Assembly: GCA_004555535.1 (NCBI GenBank)
Contig: SFHU01000050.1
Coordinates: 1 to 18,964, forward strand
Direction of reading: 5' to 3'
Origin: Clostridiales bacterium
Lineage (GTDB): Bacteria > Bacillota > Clostridia > Christensenellales > Aristaeellaceae
Length of the DNA stretch: 18,964 nt
Shown here: positions 6,840 to 14,627 of the stretch, piece by piece
Position numbering within the stretch: position 1 is the stretch's first letter
Layout: each line of letters opens with the position of its first letter
Made by a program: the position numbers and the translations under genes
Notes under the pieces: generated by a model
What the model was told of the DNA's origin: nothing
The model's input: the letters and a program-made list of their open reading frames with translations, nothing else
Database searches by the model: none

Positions 6840-7724
6840 ATGCTCAAGAAATGCCGTGCCTATCTCTGCGCGCACCGCCGCGTGCGCATCGCGCTGATTG
6901 TCGTGCTCGTCCTGCTCGCGCTGCTGCTGATCCTGCATCCCAAGGGAACAAAGACCTACCTCATCATGGGCATGGACAATTACGGCTCCCTGGACGTCGT
7001 GGGCCGCAGCGACGTCATGATGCTCGTGCAGATCGACTTCACGCGCAGCCATATCTCCACCGTCACCTTCGCGCGCGACATGTTCCTTGACAAGGACGGG
7101 CGCGAGACCAAGATCAACGCCATCGTCCGCTCCAGCGACGAGGACACGCTGGTCAAAACGCTCGAGGAGAACTTCGCGCTGGATATCGACGGCTGGTTCC
7201 GCGTCAACTTCACCTCGGTCATCGAGCTGGTCGACGCCGTCGGCGGCGTCGATGTCGAGCTGACCGCCGAGGAGGCCCGCTACATCGACAGAACCCTGGG
7301 CGTCTACCCGGATTCTCCGCTCTCCGAGGGCCTGTGCCATCTCAACGGCGGCCAGGCGCTGTGCTTTGCGCGCTGCCGCAAGCTGGACAACGACATGATG
7401 CGCGGTCAGCGCCAGAGCAAGGTCATGAGCGCGATGGTGCAGTCGGCAAAGCACATGAGCATCGCGCAGATCGGCTCCGTCTACAATTCCCTCAAGCATG
7501 CCTGGCGCTCCTCCCTGAGCAGCACGCAGCAGGTCGGCCTGCTCATGCGCGCCCTCTGGCTGCGCGGGGCGAAGGTGACCTCCATCGGCATGCCGCTGGA
7601 CGACTGGCGCTACGGCAACTCGAAGAAGGGCGAGAGCGGCGTGCTCATCAACTTCGAAACGAACACCGCCCTGCTGCACGAGGCGCTCGGCCTGCCCGCC
7701 GTGACCCCTGAGCCCGAAAACTGA
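6840..7724 (+). CDS. LytR-CpsA-Psr (LCP) family cell-wall polymer ligase
   Basis: LCP proteins sit on the outer face of the membrane and transfer undecaprenyl-linked anionic or capsular glycopolymers to peptidoglycan. The 294-residue protein has a short basic cytoplasmic start, one membrane helix (about residues 16-33) and the LCP domain. Conserved charged residues are visible in GRSDVMMLVQID (56-66), FARDM (78-81), KINA (91-94), GVDVEL and the block ALCFARCRKLDNDMMRGQRQ (173-192), whose Arg/Asp residues bind the lipid pyrophosphate. The chosen ATG at 6840 follows GAGGAG with a seven-base gap; an in-frame ATG at 6825 includes that ribosome binding site and is unlikely. The AI-2E-like gene follows 60 bases later in the same direction. 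Which polymer is handled cannot be told. Confidence 0.9.
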   Translation: MLKKCRAYLCAHRRVRIALIVVLVLLALLLILHPKGTKTYLIMGMDNYGSLDVVGRSDVMMLVQIDFTRSHISTVTFARDMFLDKDGRETKINAIVRSSDEDTLVKTLEENFALDIDGWFRVNFTSVIELVDAVGGVDVELTAEEARYIDRTLGVYPDSPLSEGLCHLNGGQALCFARCRKLDNDMMRGQRQSKVMSAMVQSAKHMSIAQIGSVYNSLKHAWRSSLSSTQQVGLLMRALWLRGAKVTSIGMPLDDWRYGNSKKGESGVLINFETNTALLHEALGLPAVTPEPEN

Positions 7725-7784
7725 GTACAGCCGGGGGTCTCCCCCGCTGCGGCGGTGCGATCCGTCCGAAAAGGAGTCTTTGTC

Positions 7785-9023
7785 ATGGAAAACCGCAGGA
7801 CCGTCTATCTCCGCCTCCTGGTGGAGCTGCTCGCCGCCGCCGCGGCGGTGGGCTGCTTCGCGCTCTTTGGCGGCCGCCTGCTGGGCATCCTGATGCCCTT
7901 CCTGCTCGCGCTGATCATGGCTTGGGCCTTCAACCCCGTCATCCAGGTGCTGCAAAAGCACCTGCGCCTGACGCGCAAGCTCTTTTCCTATCTCCTGGTG
8001 CTGATCTTCTATGCGCTGTTCTTCCTGCTCTGCTTCGCCTTTGCCGAGCAGGTCGTCACGCAGGTCATTGGTCTGGCCAAGTCCGTCCCGACGATCGTCG
8101 CGCAGCTGCAGAACCTCTACAACCGCATCATCGTCTATGTGCAGGAGCTGCTGGAGCTGCTGCCCGAGGAATACGACAGTCTCCGCCTGGAGGTCCTCAA
8201 CTGGCTGTCCCTGGCGTGGGACTGGCTGCGCTCCCTGATCTCCGGCGCGCTCGGCTCCGCCGTGGGCATCACCAGCAACATCGCGCTCGAGGTGCCGGGC
8301 TTCGTGATCTTCCTGACCGTGCTCGTGCTGGCCAGCTGCATCATCACGGCGGACTTCCCCAACCTTCGCGAGAACATCTACGGCTATCTCGGCGCGAAGG
8401 GACAGCATTCCCTTCGGCTGATGGGCCACAGCTTCCGCACGGCCGTGCTGGGCTTCTTCCGCTCGCAGCTGATCTTCGCCCTGGTGGATATGGCCATCAT
8501 CCTCACCGCGTTCTTCATCATCGGTGTGCCCTATCCGCTGCCCATCGCGCTCGTGCTCGCCTTCCTGGACTTCATCCCCTTCTTCGGTGCGGGCACGGTG
8601 CTCGTGCCCTGGGGCGTGGCCTGCTTCGTGCTGGGCTTTTTCAGGATGGGCGCGCAGCTGCTGGCGCTCTATGCGGTGCTCTACATCCTGCGCCGCATCT
8701 TTGAGCCGCGCGTGCTGGGCGGCTCGACGGGCTTCTCCTCGCTGCAGATGCTCTTCTCCATGTATGCCGGCATGCAGCTCTACGGCGTGACCGGCCTGAT
8801 CGTCGCGCCGATCCTCTGGATCACAGCCGTCAACTTCCTGCGCACGGGCATCTTCGACGGCTTCTTCGCGGATATCCGCTTCGTCGTTGCCGACATCCGC
8901 CTCGCCATCGCGCGCCCTGTGCCCACGCGCACGCATGATCCGTTCGACACGCCCGAAAAGCCCAAACAGCCCGAAAACAGCCGCCTGCGCAGCCTCCTGC
9001 GTAGAAAAAAAAGAGAAGATTGA
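7785..9023 (+). CDS. AI-2E family (UPF0118) membrane protein, YtvI-like
   Basis: A polytopic membrane protein of 412 residues with about eight predicted helices and an amphipathic stretch of heptad-like leucines near residues 105-150, the usual AI-2E exporter family plan. The late motifs AFLDFIPFFGAGTVLVPWGV and EPRVLGGSTGFSSLQMLFSMY resemble the sporulation-associated YtvI branch more than typical AI-2 exporters, although transport substrates for this branch are unknown. The C-terminus is a charged cytoplasmic tail ending in basic residues. The start is ATG at 7785, eight bases after AAGGAG; an upstream in-frame GTG at 7755 has no good binding site. A small GGGGG-TCT-CCCCC hairpin sits in the 60-base gap after the LCP gene, so partial co-transcription is likely. 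Confidence 0.85.
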   Translation: MENRRTVYLRLLVELLAAAAAVGCFALFGGRLLGILMPFLLALIMAWAFNPVIQVLQKHLRLTRKLFSYLLVLIFYALFFLLCFAFAEQVVTQVIGLAKSVPTIVAQLQNLYNRIIVYVQELLELLPEEYDSLRLEVLNWLSLAWDWLRSLISGALGSAVGITSNIALEVPGFVIFLTVLVLASCIITADFPNLRENIYGYLGAKGQHSLRLMGHSFRTAVLGFFRSQLIFALVDMAIILTAFFIIGVPYPLPIALVLAFLDFIPFFGAGTVLVPWGVACFVLGFFRMGAQLLALYAVLYILRRIFEPRVLGGSTGFSSLQMLFSMYAGMQLYGVTGLIVAPILWITAVNFLRTGIFDGFFADIRFVVADIRLAIARPVPTRTHDPFDTPEKPKQPENSRLRSLLRRKKRED

Positions 9024-9032
9024 GCGCATCCG

Positions 9033-9061
9033 ATGACAGCCGCGCCGCATTCTGATATAAT
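9033..9061 (+). promoter_or_regulatory. Sigma-A promoter of the XpaC-like gene
   Basis: ATGACA (9033-9038) and a perfect TATAAT (9056-9061) are 17 bases apart. The expected start is near 9068, giving a leader of about 50 bases. Confidence 0.75.
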
Positions 9062-9116
9062 AGAAATGTTCACGATTCATTCTCCCGCAGGGCACAGGCC
9101 CGGAGGTTTTTTTTCG

Positions 9117-10040
9117 ATGAAGGTTCAGAATCTGCTCAAAAAGCTCAACTATCTGCCGCGCTGGTCGTGGTATGTGCTTTCGCTGTGCATCGGCGGGCCG
9201 GTCGGCCCGTTTGTCGTCTATCTCGTGTTCCACGCGCTGGAAAAGGCGGCGAAGGACGAGGCCCAGACCGAGCGCGACAGCATGAACTGGGATGTCGACA
9301 TCGACGAGAGCGGCGTCCATGTCCGCCGCTGGCAGGGCGAGGCCCAGAATGCCGGCAGCGCGCGATCCCGCGGCACGCAGCGCTACAGCGACGCGGACTG
9401 CACCGTCACGGACGACAGCGAGGTCGACCGTCAATGGCGGCAGACGGAGTCCTCCGCCCGCCAGGCGCGCGCCGCGCAGCAGGCGGCAGCCCGGCAGACG
9501 CCGGAGCCCGCCATCGGGGAGGATGCGACCGTCGCCGACGTCGTGCGCGGGGGCCAGGACGCGCTCGTGCGCATCCGCAGCGCCAACGACAGGATCCCTG
9601 ATCCCGCGCTCTCCGCGCAGATCGACTCGATTGAGAACAGCTGCCGCCAGATCCTCTCCGTGCTCGAGCAGCGCCCGCAGCTGCTCTCCCAGCTGCGCAC
9701 CTTCCTGCGCTACTATCTGCCCACGACGCTGCATCTGCTCGAGGCCCGCGCCAAGCTCGAGAACACGGCGAACACGCCCAAGGCCCGCGAGGTGCGCGCG
9801 CGCATTTCGGATGCGCTCGGCGTGATCGACAAGGCCTTCCTCAAGCAGGTCGAGGCGCTGGACGAATACCGCTTCATCGATCTGGAGAGCGAGATGGACG
9901 TGCTGCGCGACATGCTCCGCTCCGATGGTCTGCTCGACGAGGAGAAGGAGGACGATCCCTTCGCGCAGGTGCTCTCCCAGCGCGCATCCGCCAAAAAGCA
10001 GGACAGCGCCGAGCGCAACATTCCGTTGGCGGGGCACTGA
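9117..10040 (+). CDS. XpaC-like protein (5-bromo-4-chloroindolyl phosphate hydrolysis family)
   Basis: The 307-residue protein has a hydrophobic N-terminal segment (about residues 17-43, with a Gly/Pro-rich LCIGGPVGPFVVY), a variable Gln/Ala/Arg-rich middle (about 90-160) and a helical C-terminal domain with LRTFLRYYLPTTLHLLEARA followed by ARISDALGVIDKAFLKQVEAL, which is the XpaC-type signature also seen near TelA proteins. The biochemical role of the family is not established; the name comes from a colony phenotype and should not be read as a phosphatase. The start is ATG at 9117, ten bases after GGAGG; an in-frame ATG at 9033 lies inside the promoter. No telA gene is next to it. It is separated from the AI-2E-like gene by its own promoter. 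Confidence 0.78.
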   Translation: MKVQNLLKKLNYLPRWSWYVLSLCIGGPVGPFVVYLVFHALEKAAKDEAQTERDSMNWDVDIDESGVHVRRWQGEAQNAGSARSRGTQRYSDADCTVTDDSEVDRQWRQTESSARQARAAQQAAARQTPEPAIGEDATVADVVRGGQDALVRIRSANDRIPDPALSAQIDSIENSCRQILSVLEQRPQLLSQLRTFLRYYLPTTLHLLEARAKLENTANTPKAREVRARISDALGVIDKAFLKQVEALDEYRFIDLESEMDVLRDMLRSDGLLDEEKEDDPFAQVLSQRASAKKQDSAERNIPLAGH

Positions 10041-10080
10041 TTCTGTAAAACCGGATTACAGATGCGATATTGCAAAATCA

Positions 10081-10272
10081 AAAAAGGGCTGTCAGGCTCA
10101 TCCTGAACATTCCAAAAAGCAAACTTTCTGGGAATCATTGGCCATTCTGGGCTTGGGGCTCTGCCCCAACGCCCCGCCAAAGGGCTTTCCGATCGCCCTT
10201 TGGAAACCTTCGGGCGCAAATTCTCAGGTTTTGCTTGAAATGTCTGGATTCTTAGCCTGACAGCCTCTTTTG
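10081..10272. repeat. Imperfect inverted-repeat element with two internal hairpins
   Basis: Perfect 12-bp arms GGCTGTCAGGCT (10087-10098) and AGCCTGACAGCC (10254-10265) extend outward through A/T runs and inward, imperfectly, for about 45 bases on each side. Inside are TTGGGGC/GCCCCAA (10153-10169) and CCAAAGGGC/GCCCTTTGG (10177-10203). It fills the gap between two convergent genes and touches the stop codon of the regulator gene. It may be a bidirectional terminator or a small MITE/REP-like element. It encodes no protein that I can support. Confidence 0.65.
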
Positions 10273-11745
10273 TCATCCCTCCAGCGCGATTCTCTCAAGC
10301 CGCTCAAGCAGCTCGAGCGTCTCCGCGTCGGAGCGCACCTGGTTGGCCAGCAGATCCTGCGTGAAAAACTCCTTGTATTTGCGGCAGAATTCCGGCTGCG
10401 TGATCAGCGCCTCGGCATGGTCGCCCGCCAGGTCGTAATTCGTATCCGGCTTGCTCATCAGCGTGCCAATTCCCTCGTAGAGCGTGATCTCCGTGCGCGG
10501 CGGCTGATAGTCCTCCTTAAAGAAATACACCTTGAAGCTGGGATTCTCCGCGCATTTCGTCCGGATGTGGCACAGAATTGCGGCGCGCTCCATCGGGGTA
10601 TACGGGCGCATGGCGAAGAAATGGTCGGACTGCTTGCCCGTGCGCGCAAACTGCTCCATCGCCGGGAGCGAGAAGATCGTGTGTGTCGGCCGGCGCTTGG
10701 TGAAGAAGTTGTCCCAGCGCGCCAGCTGGATCTGCGCGAACTCGGAGATCAGCGTCTCCCTCTCCTCCTCCCGCACAAAGCCCGTCTCCCGAAAGCCCTC
10801 CCTGACCGAGGAGATGAGCAGATCGGGATGGATGAAATTGATCGGCACGTCGAGCTTGATCGTGTAAATCGCGCGCCCGCGCTCCATCTCGGCATATTGG
10901 CGCGTGAATTCGAGATAGTCCTGCGGGGTACGGGTGTCGACAGAGGGCACCTTGAGCGCGAACAGCCTCGGCAGGCTCTCTTCCAGCATGTATTCCAGCG
11001 CCGTGGGCTTCGCGCCCTCCCTGAGCTCGCTGACCGCGAGAAGATCCGGGGCCACCTGCGTCGCATCGAACGTCCGCCAGCGCCCCTGCCCGTCCTCAAG
11101 CCGCGCGAGCATGCGGCCGCAGCGTAAGGCGCGCTCGGCCTGCTGCGGCAGCGAGCCCGGCTCCAGGCCGTAGGCCGTGTAGCAGCGCGCATACAGCAAC
11201 GGCTGAATCGCCGAAATCGCCTCGATGACCTCCTCGCCGCCGGTGTAGAGATAGTGGATGATGCGCACGCCCGTTCCCTCGCCCCTGGGCAGCGCAAGCG
11301 AGAGCGCCTGCATCAGCGAGCGGCTGCAGACGCCCAGCAGCGTGATCTCCGCGCGCCGGCTCTGCGCAATGCATCCAAAGAGCTCTCCGCCCATGCGCCA
11401 GCGAATCGGCTCCATCGCCCGCTCGTTCTCGCGCAGCATGCACCGCATCGCCCGGTTGCTCAGAAAGTTGTTCATGCCGACACGGCTAACCTCCAGCTCG
11501 ATGCCCAGATGGCGGAATTCCTCGTCCGTCAGCCCCAGCGCCCGGGTCTTGGCGATCTTCTGGTAGCATGTTTCAAGCGCAGCATAGCCGCCGCTCTCGT
11601 CGAGCACGCGGAAGATGCTGTTGCGGCTCTTGTAGCCCAGCCTTCTGGCCGCCTCCGAGGCCGACATGCCCCGCTTCTGCAGTGCCTGCGCCAGATAGGG
11701 CCCAAAGCCGATCACCAGCCCATTTTTTTCTGCCTTCCGACTCAT
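10273..11745 (-). CDS. HTH-domain protein of unknown family, probable regulator of the sugar locus
   Basis: I do not recognise the family beyond its N-terminus. Residues about 17-48 (LAQALQKRG-SASEAARRLGYKSRNSIFRVL) read as a helix-turn-helix of the XRE/LacI general type. The remaining 440 residues have no lipobox, membrane helix, periplasmic-binding fold or response-regulator motif that I can see; they look soluble and mixed alpha/beta, rich in Arg/Glu. The start is ATG at 11745 behind GGAGG with a seven-base gap. It lies last in the same direction as the binding-protein, permease and kinase genes, 156 bases downstream of the kinase, and is preceded by paired direct repeats and a hairpin. 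A role in controlling the sugar operon is inferred from position. It could also be a ligand-sensing or enzymatic DNA-binding protein. Confidence 0.7.
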   Translation of the reverse strand: MSRKAEKNGLVIGFGPYLAQALQKRGMSASEAARRLGYKSRNSIFRVLDESGGYAALETCYQKIAKTRALGLTDEEFRHLGIELEVSRVGMNNFLSNRAMRCMLRENERAMEPIRWRMGGELFGCIAQSRRAEITLLGVCSRSLMQALSLALPRGEGTGVRIIHYLYTGGEEVIEAISAIQPLLYARCYTAYGLEPGSLPQQAERALRCGRMLARLEDGQGRWRTFDATQVAPDLLAVSELREGAKPTALEYMLEESLPRLFALKVPSVDTRTPQDYLEFTRQYAEMERGRAIYTIKLDVPINFIHPDLLISSVREGFRETGFVREEERETLISEFAQIQLARWDNFFTKRRPTHTIFSLPAMEQFARTGKQSDHFFAMRPYTPMERAAILCHIRTKCAENPSFKVYFFKEDYQPPRTEITLYEGIGTLMSKPDTNYDLAGDHAEALITQPEFCRKYKEFFTQDLLANQVRSDAETLELLERLERIALEG

Positions 11746-11755
11746 CGGTTATCCT

Positions 11756-11820
11756 CCCCGGTATGTTGAGCTCCCCTGAGGGCCGGTTGGCCCCCGGTAT
11801 GCTGAGCTCTCTGAAGGCCG
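11756..11820. repeat. Paired 29-30 bp direct repeats flanking a hairpin, upstream of the HTH gene
   Basis: Copies at 11756-11785 and 11792-11820 share CCCCGGTATGYTGAGCTC and end in GGCCG, with a few substitutions and one indel, at a 36-base period. Between and partly inside them is GGGCC-GGTT-GGCCC (11780-11793). The copy nearer the gene contains its ribosome binding site. This suits an operator pair or an mRNA-level control element. Confidence 0.55.
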
Positions 11821-11860
11821 TACGTCCCGCCGGTTTGCCCGCTGCGGCCCTCCTTGTACC

Positions 11861-11893
11861 AAGCGGGCCTGCATGAACCATGCAGACCCGCTT
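11861..11893 (-). terminator. Stem-loop after the kinase gene
   Basis: A 15-position stem with one mismatch (AAGCGGG-C-CTGCATG against CATGCAG-A-CCCGCTT, loop AAC) begins eight bases after the kinase stop codon. There is no real T-tract, so it may attenuate transcription or protect the 3' end more than terminate. Confidence 0.55.
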
Positions 11894-11901
11894 CCTTACT
11901 C

Positions 11902-12996
11902 TTATGCCCTTTTAACCACATCGAGCATGGCATCCCAATTTTCCTCCATATGCCGCACGAGCGCAAACTGCGTGCGCGCACGGTCGAGATTATGCCCGGG
12001 TCGATGAATTCTGAAGTACTTGTCGCCGTTGAGATGGTCCGCGAGGAAGCGCATGCCGCATTCCAGCGTCATGAGCCTGGCGCCCATCGGCAGCAGCTCG
12101 ATCTCCCTGCGGCTCATGACCCGGCCGGCCTCGCTCAAAAAGCCGCGGGTGAAGGCCTCGTACATCGGCAGGGAGAACTGCACCTTGCTCAGGTCGCGCT
12201 CGTCCTCCTCAGCGGTGTTCGCGCCGAAGCGGATGGAGTCGCCAAAGTCATACGCGGCCAGGCCGGGCATGACGGTGTCCAGATCGATCACGCAGACGCC
12301 GCGCCCCGTCTTCGCGTCCAGCAGCACGTTGTTGAGCTTGGTGTCGTTATGCGTCACGCGCAGCGGGATCTCGCCCGCGGCGAGCGCGTCAAGCAGCGCA
12401 TGGGTGTCCTTCTCCCGCGCGCGGCAGAACGCCAGCTCCTCCTCCACCTCGCCAAGCCGGCCCGCGGCGTTGCGCGCCACAGCGTCCATCAGCTGGGCAT
12501 AGCGGGCGGGCGTGTTGTGGAAATCTGGGATGGACTCGACCAGCGAGGCGGCCGGGAAGCCGCCCATCTGCCGCTGGAAGCGGCCAAAGGCCTCGCCGGA
12601 GAGCGCAAACAGCTCCGTCGTATCCGGCAGATCGCGCGAAATCGTGTCCTCGATGAACAGATACATCCGCCAGAGCTCGCCATCCTCGTCGTAGGTGAAG
12701 GTCTTCCCGTCCTTCGTGCGCACGAGCGTGAGCGTCTCGCGCTGCGGGTCGCCGCCCTCAGATGCGATGACGCCGCGCAGATACTCCGTCACCTGCTCGA
12801 TGTTGCGGATGACCTCCTCCGGCTTTTGAAACACATAGCGGTTCACGCGCTGCATGATGAAGCGGCGCTGCCCCTGCGCGGCGCTGACGGTCACGCAGAG
12901 GGTGTCGTTGATGTGTCCATTGCCGTAGGGCTCGGCGCTGATCTCCCCCTCCGGGACGTCAAAGCGCCGCGCGATGTCCAATTTTTTGCTATCCAT
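11902..12996 (-). CDS. nahK: N-acetylhexosamine 1-kinase (NahK)-like phosphotransferase
   Basis: NahK of bifidobacteria phosphorylates GlcNAc and GalNAc at C1 using ATP after lacto-N-biose/galacto-N-biose import. This 364-residue protein matches that enzyme along its length from memory: EPYGNGHIND (22-31), FIEDTIS, the catalytic loop PLRVTHNDTKLNNVLL with Asp218, the metal-binding VIDLDTVMPG (Asp238/Asp240), FGDSIRFGANTAEEDERDLS and MTLECGMRFLADHLNGDKYF. It is an aminoglycoside-phosphotransferase-like fold, not a resistance gene. The start at 12996 fits the family length and has GGAG eleven bases upstream; ATG at 13020, behind AAGGG, would add eight residues and is possible. It follows the MalG-type permease almost directly. 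Sugar specificity is inferred. Confidence 0.82.
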   Translation of the reverse strand: MDSKKLDIARRFDVPEGEISAEPYGNGHINDTLCVTVSAAQGQRRFIMQRVNRYVFQKPEEVIRNIEQVTEYLRGVIASEGGDPQRETLTLVRTKDGKTFTYDEDGELWRMYLFIEDTISRDLPDTTELFALSGEAFGRFQRQMGGFPAASLVESIPDFHNTPARYAQLMDAVARNAAGRLGEVEEELAFCRAREKDTHALLDALAAGEIPLRVTHNDTKLNNVLLDAKTGRGVCVIDLDTVMPGLAAYDFGDSIRFGANTAEEDERDLSKVQFSLPMYEAFTRGFLSEAGRVMSRREIELLPMGARLMTLECGMRFLADHLNGDKYFRIHRPGHNLDRARTQFALVRHMEENWDAMLDVVKRA

Positions 12997-13022
12997 GGCT
13001 TTCTCTCTTCTCCGAATCATTA

Positions 13023-14627
13023 TTATCCCTTAACGCCGCCGGAAGTGAGGCCCGCCGCCAGATGCTTCTCGATGCACATGAACAGGATGACGACCGGGAT
13101 CGTCGCCAGCAGCGCGGCGGCGAAGAGGTACTGCCATTCGATCATGTTGAAGGAGCTGAACTGCGTGATGCCCACCGTGATGGGTTTGTTTTGCGGCGTG
13201 GAAATCAGAACCGTCGAAATCGTATACTCGTTCCATGCGTTGATGAACACGAAGATCAGCGTCGTCACGATGCCCGGCGCGGCCATCGGCAGCAGGATCC
13301 GCACGAGCGCGCTCACCGTCGAGCAGCCGTCGATCTGCGCCGCCTGCTCCATCTCCGGGGAGATCGAGATGAACGTGCCCCGCAGCAGCCAAATGGCAAA
13401 CGCCTGGTTGAACGCCGCGTTGATGAGCATCAGGCCGACAATCGTGTCGTTGAGGTGCAGCGTGTTCATCAGCTGCGAGATGCCGACCAGCAGCACGACC
13501 GGGGAGAACATCTGGCTCATGATGACGAAGCCGAGGAACGCGTTCTTGCCCTTGAAGCTCATGCGGGCCATGGCGTAGGCCGCCGGAATGCCGCAGAGCA
13601 TCGCAATCGCCGTCGCGCCCGTCGCCAGCATAATCGAGTTGAGCAGGTAGCGCAGTACGCCGCGGCCGAGGATGTCCCTGAGGTTGCTCCAGATCCACTT
13701 CGTCGGCAGCATGTGCAGGAAGTACATGTCCGTTGTCTCCGCGTTGCTGCGGAAGCCCGTGATGAACATCACATAGAACGGATACAGGATGAAGACGCAC
13801 AGCACGATCACGAACGCGTAGAGCGCGCCGCGCGACAGCGCCTGCGTGATGCCGCCCTTTGCGAGCACGACCAGCGCGCCCAGCAGGGCCGCCAGCGCCG
13901 GCAGCAGCAGGAAGAACTGCTTTGAGATTTCCTCGCTCAGCCCGCCGAGCAGCTGTGCGGCAGCCTCACCCGCCGCCCCATTATACAGGAAAGCGTCCAG
14001 TCTGGCAAGGAGCAAATCGGGGTTTAATATCGTCTGTCCGGAAACCAAGAGCTGCACCTGCCGGGAAAACGTCTGCGTCGCCGTCATCGCGAAGACGGGC
14101 ACGGCCAGCAGCGCCACCAGGCCCAGATAGCAGCCCGCCATGCGCAGCGTCCGCGGCGCGCCGGTCAGCTCCCTGTGCGGGGTGTCCATGCCGCCGCGAA
14201 GGCCCAGCAGCGCGAGCGCGATGGCCGCGGCCACCGCCAGCACGAGCACCAGCAGCACCCGCGAGGGCACAAAGCCCGCCCGGAGGAAATCCCAGCCCGT
14301 GCGCTTAACCGTCTGGCGGACGCTGAAGACGATCAGCGAGGTCGTCTCCCCCTTGGAGTTGACGCGCTCGGTCACGTCCTCGGTGATCTCCATCTCGCCG
14401 CCCAGCGCGGCGTACTGCTGCGCGGTGGCCTCCGCCTCCGCCCTGGCCTCGACGTATTTCTCGTCGCCGACAAACGTGTTGGCGGAGCGCTTGGTGTACA
14501 CAGCCGTCGTGAAGGTCATCACGGGCAGGCTCAACACGACGACGGTCAGCACCGCCGCAATAGCGAGCGCCAGCAGCGCCAGCCGGTTGCGGCTTGCCGC
14601 CTCGAAATTCCGCTTCCCGCTCGTCAT
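13023..14627 (-). CDS. MalG-type sugar ABC permease with a 260-residue extra N-terminal membrane region
   Basis: The last 270 residues (from about 268) are a standard CUT1 inner-membrane permease with six helices and the EAA loop EMEQAAQIDGCSTVSALVRI-LLP (425-447) that contacts the ATPase. Usual length is 270-290; this protein has 534. The added part has predicted helices at about 15-39, 119-143, 161-182 and 238-256, a polar outside loop at 40-115 and a second at 183-237. Positive residues place both termini of this part inside, consistent with the canonical permease topology that follows. The start is ATG at 14627, overlapping the preceding permease stop (ATGA), with GGAGG close upstream. 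It is followed within a few bases by the kinase gene. Function of the extra region is unknown; a sensing or docking role is only a guess. Confidence 0.9.
   Translation of the reverse strand: MTSGKRNFEAASRNRLALLALAIAAVLTVVVLSLPVMTFTTAVYTKRSANTFVGDEKYVEARAEAEATAQQYAALGGEMEITEDVTERVNSKGETTSLIVFSVRQTVKRTGWDFLRAGFVPSRVLLVLVLAVAAAIALALLGLRGGMDTPHRELTGAPRTLRMAGCYLGLVALLAVPVFAMTATQTFSRQVQLLVSGQTILNPDLLLARLDAFLYNGAAGEAAAQLLGGLSEEISKQFFLLLPALAALLGALVVLAKGGITQALSRGALYAFVIVLCVFILYPFYVMFITGFRSNAETTDMYFLHMLPTKWIWSNLRDILGRGVLRYLLNSIMLATGATAIAMLCGIPAAYAMARMSFKGKNAFLGFVIMSQMFSPVVLLVGISQLMNTLHLNDTIVGLMLINAAFNQAFAIWLLRGTFISISPEMEQAAQIDGCSTVSALVRILLPMAAPGIVTTLIFVFINAWNEYTISTVLISTPQNKPITVGITQFSSFNMIEWQYLFAAALLATIPVVILFMCIEKHLAAGLTSGGVKG

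Noticed and set aside
6768..10037. A 1089-codon open frame on the minus strand opposite the LCP, AI-2E-like and XpaC-like genes
   Set aside because: It is antisense to three recognisable genes, has low-complexity Arg/Ala/Gly/His-rich composition typical of GC-rich shadow frames, and no ribosome binding site or known domain.
11756..11820. CRISPR-like repeats
   Set aside because: Only two imperfect copies with a very short spacer and no cas genes.
11902..12996. Aminoglycoside resistance phosphotransferase
   Set aside because: The fold is shared, but the full-length motif pattern matches NahK and the gene lies in a sugar import operon.
11854..13578. A 574-codon plus-strand frame opposite the kinase and permease genes
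   Set aside because: Antisense shadow of nahK and the MalG-type permease, both well supported.
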